Assembly (NCBI GenBank): GCA_007844125.1
Contig: CM017558.1
Coordinates: 53,421,408-53,485,407, forward strand
DNA length: 64,000 nucleotides
Direction of reading: 5' to 3'
Source of the DNA: Sinonovacula constricta
Taxonomy: Eukaryota; Mollusca; Bivalvia; Cardiida; Solecurtidae
In this document: piece after piece, positions 1 through 30,600 of the stretch
Numbering within the stretch: the first letter of the stretch is position 1
Layout of the letters: each line of letters opens with the position of its first letter
Position numbers and translations under genes: made by a program
Notes under the pieces: model-generated
The model's input: the letters and a program-made list of their open reading frames with translations, nothing else
What the model was told of the DNA's origin: nothing
Database searches by the model: none

Positions 1-1143
1 ATTGATTGAAGTATTGAAAATAATATGTACGTTAGGACTGAGGAACGAATACGATTTGTGCAATGTACTGACAAAGTTCTGCAGAATTTTGAATGGTTTG
101 TGACTCTAATACCACCATATGAAAAAAGGTTTCCCCCAGGAACTTTAATAGAAATAATACGGCCTGGAATATCTATCAATGTCAGTCATTCTGATATTTA
201 TTCGGGCTGAATTTACGCCAACATTTGGTTGCACATGAGATTTTTAGACAGCAATGTCAGGACGGCGTTTGTGAATAAATCTGCACTAATACTCATCTCG
301 TTTTAGGACGAGGATAAACTTTCAAGAAATTATTATTATCTTAGTGGCGACGCACTGTGGCGCGACGCCGATATATGGAATACTCACAGAAAGTTGCGCA
401 TGGAGAAAGTTTGTTTTGCGGACTTTCTTAAAGACGGATCTAATTCGGTAAACGGCGTTCTATTTTTATAATTTATGTTTATATTTTTTTTTCTCTGTAC
501 CTTTTATACAAACATGTCAGTAACGAGAGATTTTGGTTTATTTCTTATGGCTATTAAAATCTCTAAACATTTAACTTAAGTGGTGACTGTACACCCTTAC
601 TTAGATAGGAATGCTCTTCGGTACGTCCTTCGATGTTCGGACGGCATGTTAACATATTGAGATTATCTAAGTTAGCAACGCAACAGTTCATAGCCAGAAA
701 AAAACTTTTTCTGAACGATCCATTGAGTATACATGGTAAAATCTGACTTTAGATGCAACGTTGATGCAACATTTAAAGATAATACCAATATACATAAACG
801 ATTTCGGTAAGGTCCGCACAAATCTAAAATATATTTCCAGTAATGCCAGGGTTCAGAAATGCCTTTATAGCATCTCTAAAGTGTTTGTGGTAAAGTGATT
901 ATGTTTTTTTACTCTGTATTTAATGGTTTCAAATTCAAACCCTAATAAATAATTACGTAATAACATTGGTTTGTTACAACATAATTTCAGTCGGGATCAA
1001 AGACATACCAGATCGTTCTGTATTACTGTTTCTCTCATGTTGGCTTTCATCCATTCCACTTAAATGTGTTAGGTTCTGCTACGTTGTGTTGAATTATGAA
1101 ATATATTATACATGAGGAAGGAAAATATACGGATATACAAAAC
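1..1143. other. intron or flanking DNA, no gene seen
   Basis: No cysteine-spaced EGF, sushi or other recognisable coding segment is visible on either strand. The stretch is AT-rich with short open frames only. Because the minus-strand EGF gene is still open at its last visible exon (1144-1266), this is probably intron, with further exons beyond the left edge. Confidence 0.5.
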
Positions 1144-19450
<18,307 letters not shown>

Positions 19451-21957
19451 CTGGGGAAGAAGATTCAACAAGGATAAAGGTAACAATAGCATATGTCATA
19501 ATACTGAACGACTAATAAAATTACAATTTTCAGCGAGACAGCTCATCTAATCTAATTAAAGGGGTCAAACATAAAGTAAGAAGATCGGTGCTTTAAGTCG
19601 GCCATTTCAGGAAGAGTGGTGTCAATGGCGGGACAAACAACATTTTTGGTGAAAGTCGACTACTAATTCAGTAAAGTAAGTACATTTTCTTGTATTATAT
19701 GTATTGTATATGACATAACTACCTAGCCGCTCGTTTAAGATAACTGCTTCCGGTATGTTTTGTCTGTCCATGCAGTCATTAGAGCGTGGAAGAATGGATA
19801 GTGACACCTTTAGTATTTGCAGACGGATATTGGGAGCTTTAGAGCATTAGATTTAGCTTTGCTGTGTTTGCGGAGTGCGGCATACATTATTAAACATTTT
19901 ATAGCGTTTTTCTGTGATAATGGGAGTATATCATGTATAATGTTTATTTTTTTTATTTAATAAATTTTACATATATACAGAAAATGCCTATTGAAATAGA
20001 GACGCATTTTTTTTCTTTTTCTCCAAAAATAGAATTTATAAAGGATTAATTGTTAAATATCGTTAGGCCATGTTAGTTAAAAGGGGGTGGGGAAGAAGCA
20101 TGGGGGACAACTACTAGCTATATACACAAAGAATTAAAACTGAGTGATGTAACTTTAGAGCCTCATTTTACTTTAGATCTTATAACGATGACATGGGGTA
20201 CAAAGTAACAATAATTTAACTTGAGATTTTATCTGGATATAAGGTCAAGTAAGGTCTACATAAACTAGATCAATATCGATATAAACAAAGAATTGATCCG
20301 TCAGACTTAAGCTGTGTTATATATTCTTGTGAAAGTTCATCTGTGGCAATGCAAAACTTAATGCGTATATAAAATATTCAACGTTTTCCAAAATGCTCAC
20401 AATACTTTTAAGCTAATCTTGCGCGCTCATCTTCATACTGTCGACACTATCAGCAGATGAACACCACAGATTTAATGTATGTAGGTGAATAGGTTTATAT
20501 GCATGTAATGATGCTATATACATGTAATCAACAAACAAATCTGCCTATCTACCTTAACTTCCGTTCAATCTTTTTAACATTCCGATTATCACTTTATTGT
20601 TTATTTTTCAGCAAAACTGTATTTATCTATATACACTTATATTTAGACGTGTATATTCTTTAGACGTACGTGTATATCAATCATCACTATCAGCTATAAA
20701 TTCTATTTATAAATTATATTTCCTTTATATAGACAACGTTTCTGCAATCACTCTTCTAACGCCCCATGAACAACATGTTCAGAAATTTGCGATGATGAAT
20801 GCAGCAAAACTTAAATTTATCCTTTAATGCCACTTTACTATCATATCCTATTACCATTATATCCATACGCCCACGCGGTACATGGTGGAAAAAAATAGTT
20901 TCCACATTTCTCGGATAAACTGGCGATAAGGAAATAATTTAGTCAAGCGGGGGTTGAATTTCTTATTGAATTTCGCTCATTCCAGAGTATTTTACTCATC
21001 GTTGATGATCAATGAGATCATTTCATAACACTGCGATTGTATTTATAGATATCTTTTACAACTGATCATGACTGCTGTGAGTACATTGCTAAAACCCAAC
21101 TGCATGTAAACTGTTTAGGAACAAGAAATGGCCATAAATAGACAGATCATAAGAAAGAAATTTAAGGTGTAACTCGGTGTCGATAAAACCAACCTGTACT
21201 TAGAAATTTATAAATAATAAATATATAGTATTGTAGGTAGATTTTAAGCTAGTCTTAATATGTTAAACAAAGCCGACTTCAAGATAATGTTATCTCAATA
21301 ATACGAGGAATTATTTTTGGGGCTCATCATAATTCTTTACTGGTAAAAAAATTCTTATTTATATTCTTACTAATTTTCGTATTTATATTCTTGTGGATTT
21401 TCTTAATATTTTAGTTCTTTTGAAATCTTCAGATGGATTGACAGCAATATAAAAATGTGTAGGTCTGGAGTATTTCTGTTGAGGATTGATGTCGGTTGCA
21501 ATGCCACTATATTGACACGAATGAAATTTTAAACGTGTATGCATAGATATAAAAAATGTTAAACCCCTACATTTTTTCTGCAATTTTGGTTTTCAAAGTT
21601 GACCCATACAGAAAGTTTCTGCAATATTTTACTTAATACATTTCGCGACTAAGTATTTAGACGGTAAAAATTACAAAGGTTCGTTTTTCTAATGAAGAAT
21701 TACTATAAACCGTATGTTCGAGTATTTCTGTATACATTTTAAAATACTCTTTTAACTTTATATAAAACAATTTAAAAGACACAGTTCTTCGCAATGCTTG
21801 AGCGGGACAGATTTGCTGTAAGGATTTATCAAACAAACGCATGTGAAGATCTTTTTTTCAATTTCAATTTTTTCGACACAATATAACAAAAATAATATAA
21901 GTGAAAAATTGCAAATGATCATAAACGTGACGCGTTTTGTACTTTCCTTGGCTTTTC
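19451..21957. other. non-coding DNA, no gene seen
   Basis: AT-rich sequence with only short open frames that show no family resemblance. It may be the first intron or upstream flank of the sushi/EGF gene. Confidence 0.5.
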
Positions 21958-22459
21958 AGATAGATTCAAAGTGTATTCGATGGTATGCGGAGGAGTCCGC
22001 TGCACGTTCGGTGGCATCCGGAGGAGTCCGCTCAATTGGAACACCTCGGATAATTCACGAATCATCGCTCGGATGTAAGCAGGTAGTCGGATCACTTGGG
22101 CCATTTCCCTAGATGGGAAAACTTTTGTGACAGACGTCAAAACAAAGATGGCAGCTCGGATGTCAGCTCACTACAGTACGATGCCTGTAAAACTTCAATT
22201 TGTGATGGCTTCAAATTTAAATCATCCAATTTTAATTTATCCAGCGCAGCAGACACGTAGCTGTCAAACGATGGCAGTGTTTATGTTTTGTGCGAACGAC
22301 AAATCAGACATTCTTCTTCCTCCTTCCGGCGAACAAAACGATCGTGATTTCAGTAAGTATCGTTGCACAAGCTACATCCGAGGGATGAGTGTCCCGAGGA
22401 CGGAATTACCCGAGGAGTTCCGATTGCATTCGGTGGTATCACGAAAATGGGTGAGGTAC

Positions 22460-22661
22460 TCATAAAGAAGTTAACTGTTTCAGTAAGTAATTGCTTGAAG
22501 CCATCATACAAAATCACGTGACGATAGTAACCAACAGGCAGATTAGCTATGACGTCTTTGCCTGCCAACAGAGACTGCAGACACTCGATCTGTTTGGGTT
22601 TCGCTTTTATGGAGGAGTCAAACTCCGTTATTACTTTGTGAATTTCTTCAACAGTATCCAT
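22460..22661 (-). pseudogene. RecQ-like helicase N-terminal fragment, Walker A lost
   Basis: The minus-strand frame from the ATG at 22661 reads MDTVEEIHKV, then KPKQIECLQSLLAGKDVIAN and LPVGYYRH. This matches the Q motif and motif I region of RecQ-family DEAD/H helicases, which normally read LPTG-x-GKS. Here the P-loop Gly-Lys-Ser is replaced by Tyr-Tyr-Arg-His, and homology stops after about 65 residues. No motif II or later helicase motif is seen nearby. It is interpreted as a dead fragment, possibly mobilised as part of a repeat, because its neighbouring bases recur at 31655-31700 and 33690-33775. Confidence 0.6.
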
Positions 22662-25600
22662 TGATTGTTTACATTGAACCGGTGTAACACTAAAATTTCG
22701 CCCTCGGCGAAAGGACGGAAATGGCCAAGTTGTTACGATTGTAGTGATAAATACATTCTTTTTTTCTTCTTTATCGTTAGAATTTGTTTTTCATCCATTA
22801 TTAGTCGTTTTTCTAACATACACATTCATTCCGCTTGTCATTTTACTGAACAAAAACTAAAAGTAAAAAAATCAAATCCTTCCAGATCTGGAAGGATTTC
22901 TGTGTGGGAGCAGAGATTCTCCTTACTGAAAGGGGGAGATCACTGCGTTGGAGATTGTGCTTGCCACGACGACTCTATCGTTCTTACATAGTTTCTAATC
23001 AAGAACGAGCCTGTATCGAGTAAAGTGATAAATAAAGGAAAGATCGCTACAGGATACCGATAAAAAGTCTGCTAAGCACAAAAGAAGTTGGCCAATCCTA
23101 TTAAATGCTCGTAGTCGTGTTGGCCCCATACCAGGTTTGAACATGAAGACTTTAGCATGAGGTTAAAGTGCATTTGTTGTCAGTGGTGAAGGCGTTGTGG
23201 TATTAGTTATTAAGACGGTGACGACGATGATAATGATGATAAAGGTTGTGGCGGTGGTGGGTGGTCGTCGATGGAGTATGATCACGCTAATATTCATGGA
23301 GTATTAAAGTATGAAAAATGTGATAACCAAAATACCGTTGTGACTTGGCATTAGCGATTTGCTGGTGACTGCACTTGGTTTCTATGTCTAAACCCGCCTT
23401 AAACGTGGACAGAAACCCGTGGGGTACAATCTTCTATTTAAATCATTTAATGATTTGTAACAAATCTAAACTTCGTCTTAAATACGGACATAAAGCCAAC
23501 AGACGACAACCACAAGCTTGCTATAACTTCTAATTGATGAATAATTGCAAGACATAAACACACGCGGTATGGTGACAGATTAATTACAAGACAAGAGCAT
23601 ATTATTTGGAACAAGCCGTGCATGCCGTAATAATTCCCCTCAATTGTATATATGTCTCCCAGGCAAGACGTGAAAGCATTAGCGATGATAAGGATCATAT
23701 GACAATTTACGCGTTGATTGTCCTTCCATATATACTGCACGTAGATAATCAGTTAAGCATAAATATTGACGCTTCTTATTAGTTGGGAAATCCATCATCT
23801 TTCCAGACTTGTACAATATACTGTTTGTTGAAAACGCGAGTGTCATAGTTTTTAAAGGTAAACACGTACCATTTCTTGCAGCAACATTATTTTTGTCGGT
23901 TTAAATTTTGCAATTACAACATCTTCCACTTGATTATCGGTCATATATTTAGTATTCACTGCATCATCTCAATTACAAAGGCCCACCAGATACCAAAAAG
24001 CAATAGGAGAGATAACCTACACACTATTAATTCTGCTTAAAACTTGTCCATGCTTACACACAGCTTATATGGGTGGTTTGCTTAATCCTGCTTCTTTTTC
24101 TAGCGGCCGCACTCGGGACACATAAGGAATTTCTTTCGGAATTTTGCGACTACCACCGGGCAGTTACGAATGCAGTGGCTGCTGCCCCCACAACCAACAT
24201 AGCTAGGTATTGTACTTTATTCGCCATAACTATACCTATCAGATCGGGTAAACGGGTTTATGACATTTTCATTACCTACCCGACACCCTGACATGTAACA
24301 CTTTTCGCAGATGTAGACAGGGAAGGGGTGATTGTAGTATTTTTATTTGGGAGTTTGTTTAGCGCAACTGGTAAGACTTCTTTTTTTTCTTACGATTACC
24401 CAACATCATTTACAACTAGGCGAACTTCTGGTCAAATGGAAACGTTTAATATTAATCATTAAATGTTCGATAAAGTTTGCTTTGTTTGTTTTGATAAAAT
24501 AAATCGCTTTGTAACGGCTACGGCCAATAGAGCGATATCTTGTCATAAAAGAAAATGCATATGTGGTTAGATCCACCAACATCAACATACCGTAGGTCAG
24601 CCGACTTCCTGGAAGACAATTTGACATAAAAAGAAGCACAAACCTCAATCTACTTTAACTTAATGCATCACAATTTGTTTACTGACGTAGGCGATTGTGC
24701 ATAAACAAAAATTGCAACTTACGACACCGACTTGTAATGAAGAAACAACGCATTGACGTGATTTAGCATTTTCTCATACTTCATATTATTAATTGTAAAA
24801 AATTGTTGTCGACAACAAATAATTTTTGACTTTGACACCATCTGGCTGTATAACTGGAGTGGTTCGCCATATAAGACGATAAATAACAACTCCGTATAGT
24901 TACTATTAGCTATTACATACAGTAACTGAAAGGTCACACTGAATTAATACCTGCCAGCTTTTCCTAGTTTCTTTACTAGCAATTTATCGTTTGTGACTGA
25001 CAATTAATTCGACAGTTCCTACGACTTGCGACTTATAATTAATTTCGTTCAATGACCCCTTCTGTACACCATATGTTGTTTGTTATCAAACAACTGCTCC
25101 GTACGCGCAGGTGTGACAGTATCGTAAACCTACGCGGCCCCTTCACACCTTATATACGTGCCTACAAAAAAGTATCCCCTTTGTTATTCTGATGCAGTCT
25201 TTGTTGGAGGACTATAAACCTCCGTCATTAATATAAGTTTACAGTAGTAAAACATATGTTCACGCCTAGGACCTGAGATTTTAAAAGGTATTCTCGAATA
25301 AAACGAGACTTTACGGCTATTTAGATGCTGATATAGAGTCAGCGGGAGATTGTTTGGTAGGTCATAAACTGTTGCTAAACAGCTTGAAAAATGTCGGTTA
25401 TTGTAGAGCCGAGCTGGGAGGTAAATTCATTCCGAAAATATGTTTATTATACATGTATGGTTCAACCGACTAATGAAGTTTTGCTGAGCAAAAAGATTAT
25501 TGTCTAGTTTTCTTTGAGTGTCATATCAAATTTTGCGATTGCTTTTTCCACAACAGGCCTATTAGTTATGCCATGGTCGATTGGGAAACGCTTATATTTC

Positions 25601-26839
25601 CTTTTATATCAATTCTTTTTGACTGCCCAAAATAGAAGGAAATGAAGAAATATTTTTAGAACATTTTGTGAGATCTAAATTATGAAGGTATTGCAAAGGT
25701 TGAATTCCCCTTTTATTTGATTTCTTGCAACCGACTAAATTATAACGTACATTAATATAATCAACACTCAAATTCGTCGTACACAAAGAAATGCAAGATT
25801 AATTGTAAACAAATGCGAGTGTATGTCATAATCTAATTACTTATAAGTATGTTAACATGTGTGATATAACCGTCATGTAACGAATAAATACATACATATG
25901 TCTATAACAACATAGCCCACGTATTATAAGCGAGTTTTAAAAGCAGAGGCAAAAATGCTCTCCTTCAGATTAAGTTCAAAACGAAATTAAACGTATACAT
26001 GTGATTTTTGGAAGGTGATTATTTTTAAAAATAATGTCATCTCTAGGCCGGAAACTCCAGTTTGCCGTACAACGCAAAAGTTAAAAAGCATCCGCTTTCT
26101 ACGATAAAAAATAGTACTCACTTGTTAACAATATTGTTAAATAATTTCGGCTATTTGTCAATATTCAGTTTAAACTGGCAGTTTCAATGAGTTTTGTCTG
26201 CTAAGACCTTTAGTTGCGTTTAAATATTCTTAAGCTTCTACGCCTTGTAGTCATGTTTACAAATATTTTGTAATCTTCCGCAGCATAGCGCTTTTCGATT
26301 TACCATCCGCACCATACGAGATTGTTCTCCTATAGCTGTGGAGTATGATTTCTATTACGCGTGTATAAGCAGTAGGCCTACTGTTTTCAAAAGGCTACAT
26401 AATCTCTCTAAGCATAACATTCTTTCAACAATATGTTCAATATGTTTGATCTGAACAAATTATAATCCTCCGTCTCGTGACGTCATAGCGTGAAGGTTTT
26501 GTTGAGAAAGTTGCAGAAGCAGATCTACTTTTGTGCGTTTAACAACCACTGCGCCTTTCCTTTTTTCGGTTGAACGTTAAGTAGATCTATCGTTTTCATT
26601 TTCGTTTATATATGGCAGAATGGTTATTCTTGGATTCGTCAAGGGGGTTTACAAAGAAGTTTTATCCATGTATAAACATTTATTTATTTATTAAATAAAT
26701 TTATATATAAATTTAAGTTTATATAAGGCGAAATGTCTCGGGCTCCGCTGTTCAAAAACAAGAAGACAATTATTAAACGGTCGCAGATAATTGTCGGTAG
26801 ACGTTTGTACTCATTGAAATCACAGGTACTGTTTGTTTT

Positions 26840-27050
26840 GTTTGTTTTGTAACATCGCACCTACACAGTAATGATCATATTGACGACGTCCAGCTAATTA
26901 CTGGTGGACATATGTCTGAGTAGAACCACCTGCACACCACAGAATAGCTTGAAAACATCCCCACATGAAAGGTCTCGCCCCGATCGGAACTCGAACCGAC
27001 TCGGTGAGGGGCTGTGAACATCACAGGCACTAGACACACTGACGGATCAG
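26840..27050 (-). mobile_element. SINE family C, reverse copy
   Basis: On the minus strand a tRNA-Ser/Leu-like segment with GGTTCGAGTTCC is followed by a body shared with 36327-36545 and 19026-19125, and ends near an AAAC/AAAAC-rich stretch. The head is degraded. Confidence 0.65.
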
Positions 27051-27593
27051 ATGATGAAATATATCAGTCTGTCAATGTATCTGGCACATATAAAATTTAA
27101 ACCTAAGTATCAGCACTTTTGATGTCTAAGATTGTTAACTAGTCGACTTTTGAAATTACTCTCGATTCATTTCACCGAAGGTTCCACACGCAAGAAGTCT
27201 TAGTGGTGGTTTGTCTGCGATAAATATATGTAACAAAATCTGACCACTGTTTTGTGATATTTTTCCTATAATTTCTACATCAACGCAAACCTAAGCATAC
27301 ATTTTGAACACTTTCTCAATTGCACGTCAGTACCGCTCGTAAAAAAAATCAGTCTAAATGTTTAATCGTTCCAAGGCTAAGCAGGAATTCTGCTTAAAGT
27401 TATATCCGAATTAAACTTTTTTTAAATAACGGAAATAAGATCATTGTTACGTGAAAAGGTTCTGCAAAATGCTGTTCATTGATGTCGAAGATCTGTGTGA
27501 ACAGTAAAGTATAAATCTTCACCCGTCCTTGCAAACAGGTGTTTTCTGTCCGAGCCACGCTGCAGAGACCTAGAGCTATTTTTAAACTTAGGA

Positions 27594-27800
27594 TAAGAAT
27601 ATATGACAAAGTCCTATGAGCATTGCAACATATACCAAACTCTTAAAAGGCAGAGGACAAAGGTATTTAACATGTAAGCCCAGTGAAAAGTAAGAACAAA
27701 TTTGTGATGAGCCATTTAACGAAAAGATCAATGCCGATAGTTACCGCCTTGATATGGTCAGACGGCAATATGGGCCGACTGGGGTGCTTAAACCGGTTTC
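27594..27800. repeat. local direct repeat, copy 1
   Basis: About 200 bp starting AAGAATATATGACAAAGTCC and ending GGTGCTTAAACCG, repeated about 651 bp later at 28245-28460 with scattered changes. No coding content was recognised. Confidence 0.85.
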
Positions 27801-28244
27801 ACAGAGCTCTAACCTCGCACTTCCTGAAAGGTTTCTAACATGCAAGCAATGTCGGAAAACCGATCTATTTGAATACAAAATGTCCAGGCGCTGATGTTTC
27901 TTTTAATAAATTATGACGAAATTAGTGACGTCATTGAAAAATATTGTCCACATTGTGTTTAGAAAAAAGGGGTATTATTTGGATTAGAAAAACTACACAA
28001 AAACGGTTGATTATAAGTAAAATTAACTTTTTGAATAAGAACAAACATGACCAGAGAATGATAAATGGTTGTAGCATCCTGTTCATGAGAAGATGGAATT
28101 AAGGAACCGAAGTCCAATGTCCATCAAAGGAAATACACGTAACAATCCTTTTAGGATGTATTAAATTGACAACATAGATTACATACACGGGGAGATTTTT
28201 TACGACCGCCACACTGCACAAGTAACATTTTTGTGATAATGAAT

Positions 28245-28460
28245 AAGAATATATGACAAAGTCCTATGAGCATTGCAACACATACCAAACTCTGAAAAGG
28301 CACATGACAAAGGTTTTTAACATGCAAGCCCAGTGAAAAGTACGAACATATTTGTGATGAGTCATTTAACAAAAGGCTAATGAACTCGAAAAGCAAACCC
28401 GACAGTACCGCTTTGGAACGGTCACACGGCAATGTGGGCCGATTGGGGTGCTTAAACCGT
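28245..28460. repeat. local direct repeat, copy 2
   Basis: Second copy of the repeat at 27594-27800. It has a short insertion near 28385 and otherwise the same order. Confidence 0.85.
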
Positions 28461-30600
28461 GACACCTGACCATTTACTTTTGCGACTACGCTACATTGTC
28501 ATCCGGGTAATCCGCTCTGACGTGGATCTCTCCTTTTAGCTAGGACCACTATCGCGCTTATTATAGAGTTGGAAAGAATGAACATTTAGAGTGCTTTGTT
28601 CGTAATTTGTACTGTATAATAATACAGTTCGTTTTATTAAGACTAAGGTGTGGGTTAATGAGGAAGTTATTCCGAATTCCCTAATATTAATGTAATATAT
28701 TTTTGCGTGTATTTGATATAGACAAACTTTTGGATACCACCTACAAAATAGACATCGAGTTCATTAGCCGGAAGATGGTAAAACATTGTCTTAAAAGTAG
28801 GTTTTCTTAGTTTAAAATAGCTAATTGTTCTGCATAACTCAGATAGGAAAGTCATAACAATTTTGGTCCAAAATATCGGATACCACCTTGAATGTATCTG
28901 GGTGAAACTTGAAACTTTGCACTTTGATCTTTATTGATTAAGAAGCAATAAATTTGTTCTTTGTTGTTGTTGTTATTTTTAATTGGAAATCTGTTATATG
29001 CAAATTTTCTAACAGAAAAATATTTACAATAAAAGAAAGACATCACTTTGAAATGATTACAATAAGGTTTTCATGCACTTTTTGATGCACTAATGGTCCC
29101 CTTATTTTAGTGGTACTAACTGGATCTGTTAAGATTTGTTTTTGTTTTCCTAACGGCAGGTAAATAAAGAGACGTGCTTGAGACACACCCAAACTGTAGA
29201 CCATTTTTTTTCCATGAAAACCAGTTAGTTCTGTGTTGCCAATTTTATAAATGACCAGCAAAAGTATTCTAGGGAAGTCATGCACAGTACATTTTAGAGG
29301 CTTTGGATCATTTTAGAGGCTTTGGATCATTTAAGTGGGTTTGATTATTTTTGATTGTTGATACCAATATTTACTTTCTATCCTCTACATTCTTGTTAAC
29401 CAATATAATCACCTTCCGACAATATTTTTAGTTCTTTGATAATAAAAGTGATTAAGAACAGCTAATAACTAAAGGACCTATGTTTCGCCATTCATGAATT
29501 GATCGGTTCCAGGGTTTGATCGTTTCTTTTTATTTTCATTTAACTACACATTTTAGTTCAAATATTACTTTTCAATTGCATTTATCTTGCTTTTTCAAGC
29601 TTAGAGAGCAACACTTCCCTTTCTGTAGTTTTTTATTATTTTTTACAGCTAAAATGTGTTGTTACTGCCTAACACTGGTTGGTTGGATACATTGCCTTGT
29701 GTACTTTATCATTACACCCACTCGGTTAATAAAGCTGTGTAATTTATTGCGTCATATGAAGCAAACAAGTTAATAATAACACGCCTAACGCTGACAATGT
29801 CATATTTATCTACACAACGCCATTTTGGCAAGTATGCTTAATTAGGTGCTATAAAACGAGTGAATTATTTCCTTGCACCAAACATTTACCCATTCACAAC
29901 AACAGTTGAGTTAATAAAAGAACGCGAAGCCATGAAGTTACTTCCCGTAATAAAGATACGTATTATTTTCACAGTAGTTTCACAATGATTTATTGCAATT
30001 GTATTTATGCTAATGATAAATTGCAAGCGTGCATTTAAGCCGATCAGGATTGTATTTTTGTCTTTAATGGTCAAACAATGAGCGACTATTTAAAGGCCAC
30101 AGAATGTGTTAGTTCAACAGATGAAACAAAAAAACCAAAATGATACATTTTTATTTATAATTCTGTATTATAAAAAGTGTATCAAATGAATGTATTATTA
30201 AAATATGTATCTCAACCACCTTAGACGTTTATTGACTCCATTCGAATACATTGTTATGTACTCGCTCAAACTCACTGTAATGGTTGTAAATTTAAATTGT
30301 AAGTAACTCGTTTGTTGTATGCGTTTTTGCAATGAGATTTTAGACCCTTTTGTCGCCTTGTGAATCCCTAAATAAAGAAATGTCACTGACTAATCAAAGA
30401 AGAAAGAAAAATAGTTCACAAACCAAGACATAAATATCGAAATGGTTAGTTGGTACACCGATCTAACAGAGGAGCGCGACCTATGAGTTCTGTTTTCTAA
30501 TAAACCATAACACAAGTGTCAAATCACGCAACTTCAGTGGTTCATTTTCTTTCTAATATAACATTTCCAAAGTGATGTTTATATTCATGTTTATGTTTAT

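Larger units (their letters stand above)
22425..30600. repeat. diverged segmental duplication, member 1
   Basis: Collinear similarity with 33690-37380 in separated blocks: 22425-22510 with 33690-33775, 23270-23900 with 33990-34640, 29640-30120 with 34975-35450, and 30335-30600 with parts of 36845-37380. About 5.7 kb (23.9-29.6 kb) has no recognised partner. The blocks are non-coding by eye, with short perfectly shared strings such as AATTTATTGCGTCATATGAA. Confidence 0.7.

Noticed and set aside
24073..24291. Frame with a signal-peptide-like start (VCLILLLFLAAALG)
   Set aside because: The frame starts at GTG, not ATG. The hydrophobic run is the polypyrimidine tract of a possible splice acceptor. 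Only the exon-like part is kept, as a weak finding.
28667..29285. Three consecutive minus-strand frames overlapping by 4 nt, operon-like
   Set aside because: At least one uses a GTG start, none has recognisable domains, and the setting is a eukaryotic intergenic region. The overlaps appear accidental.
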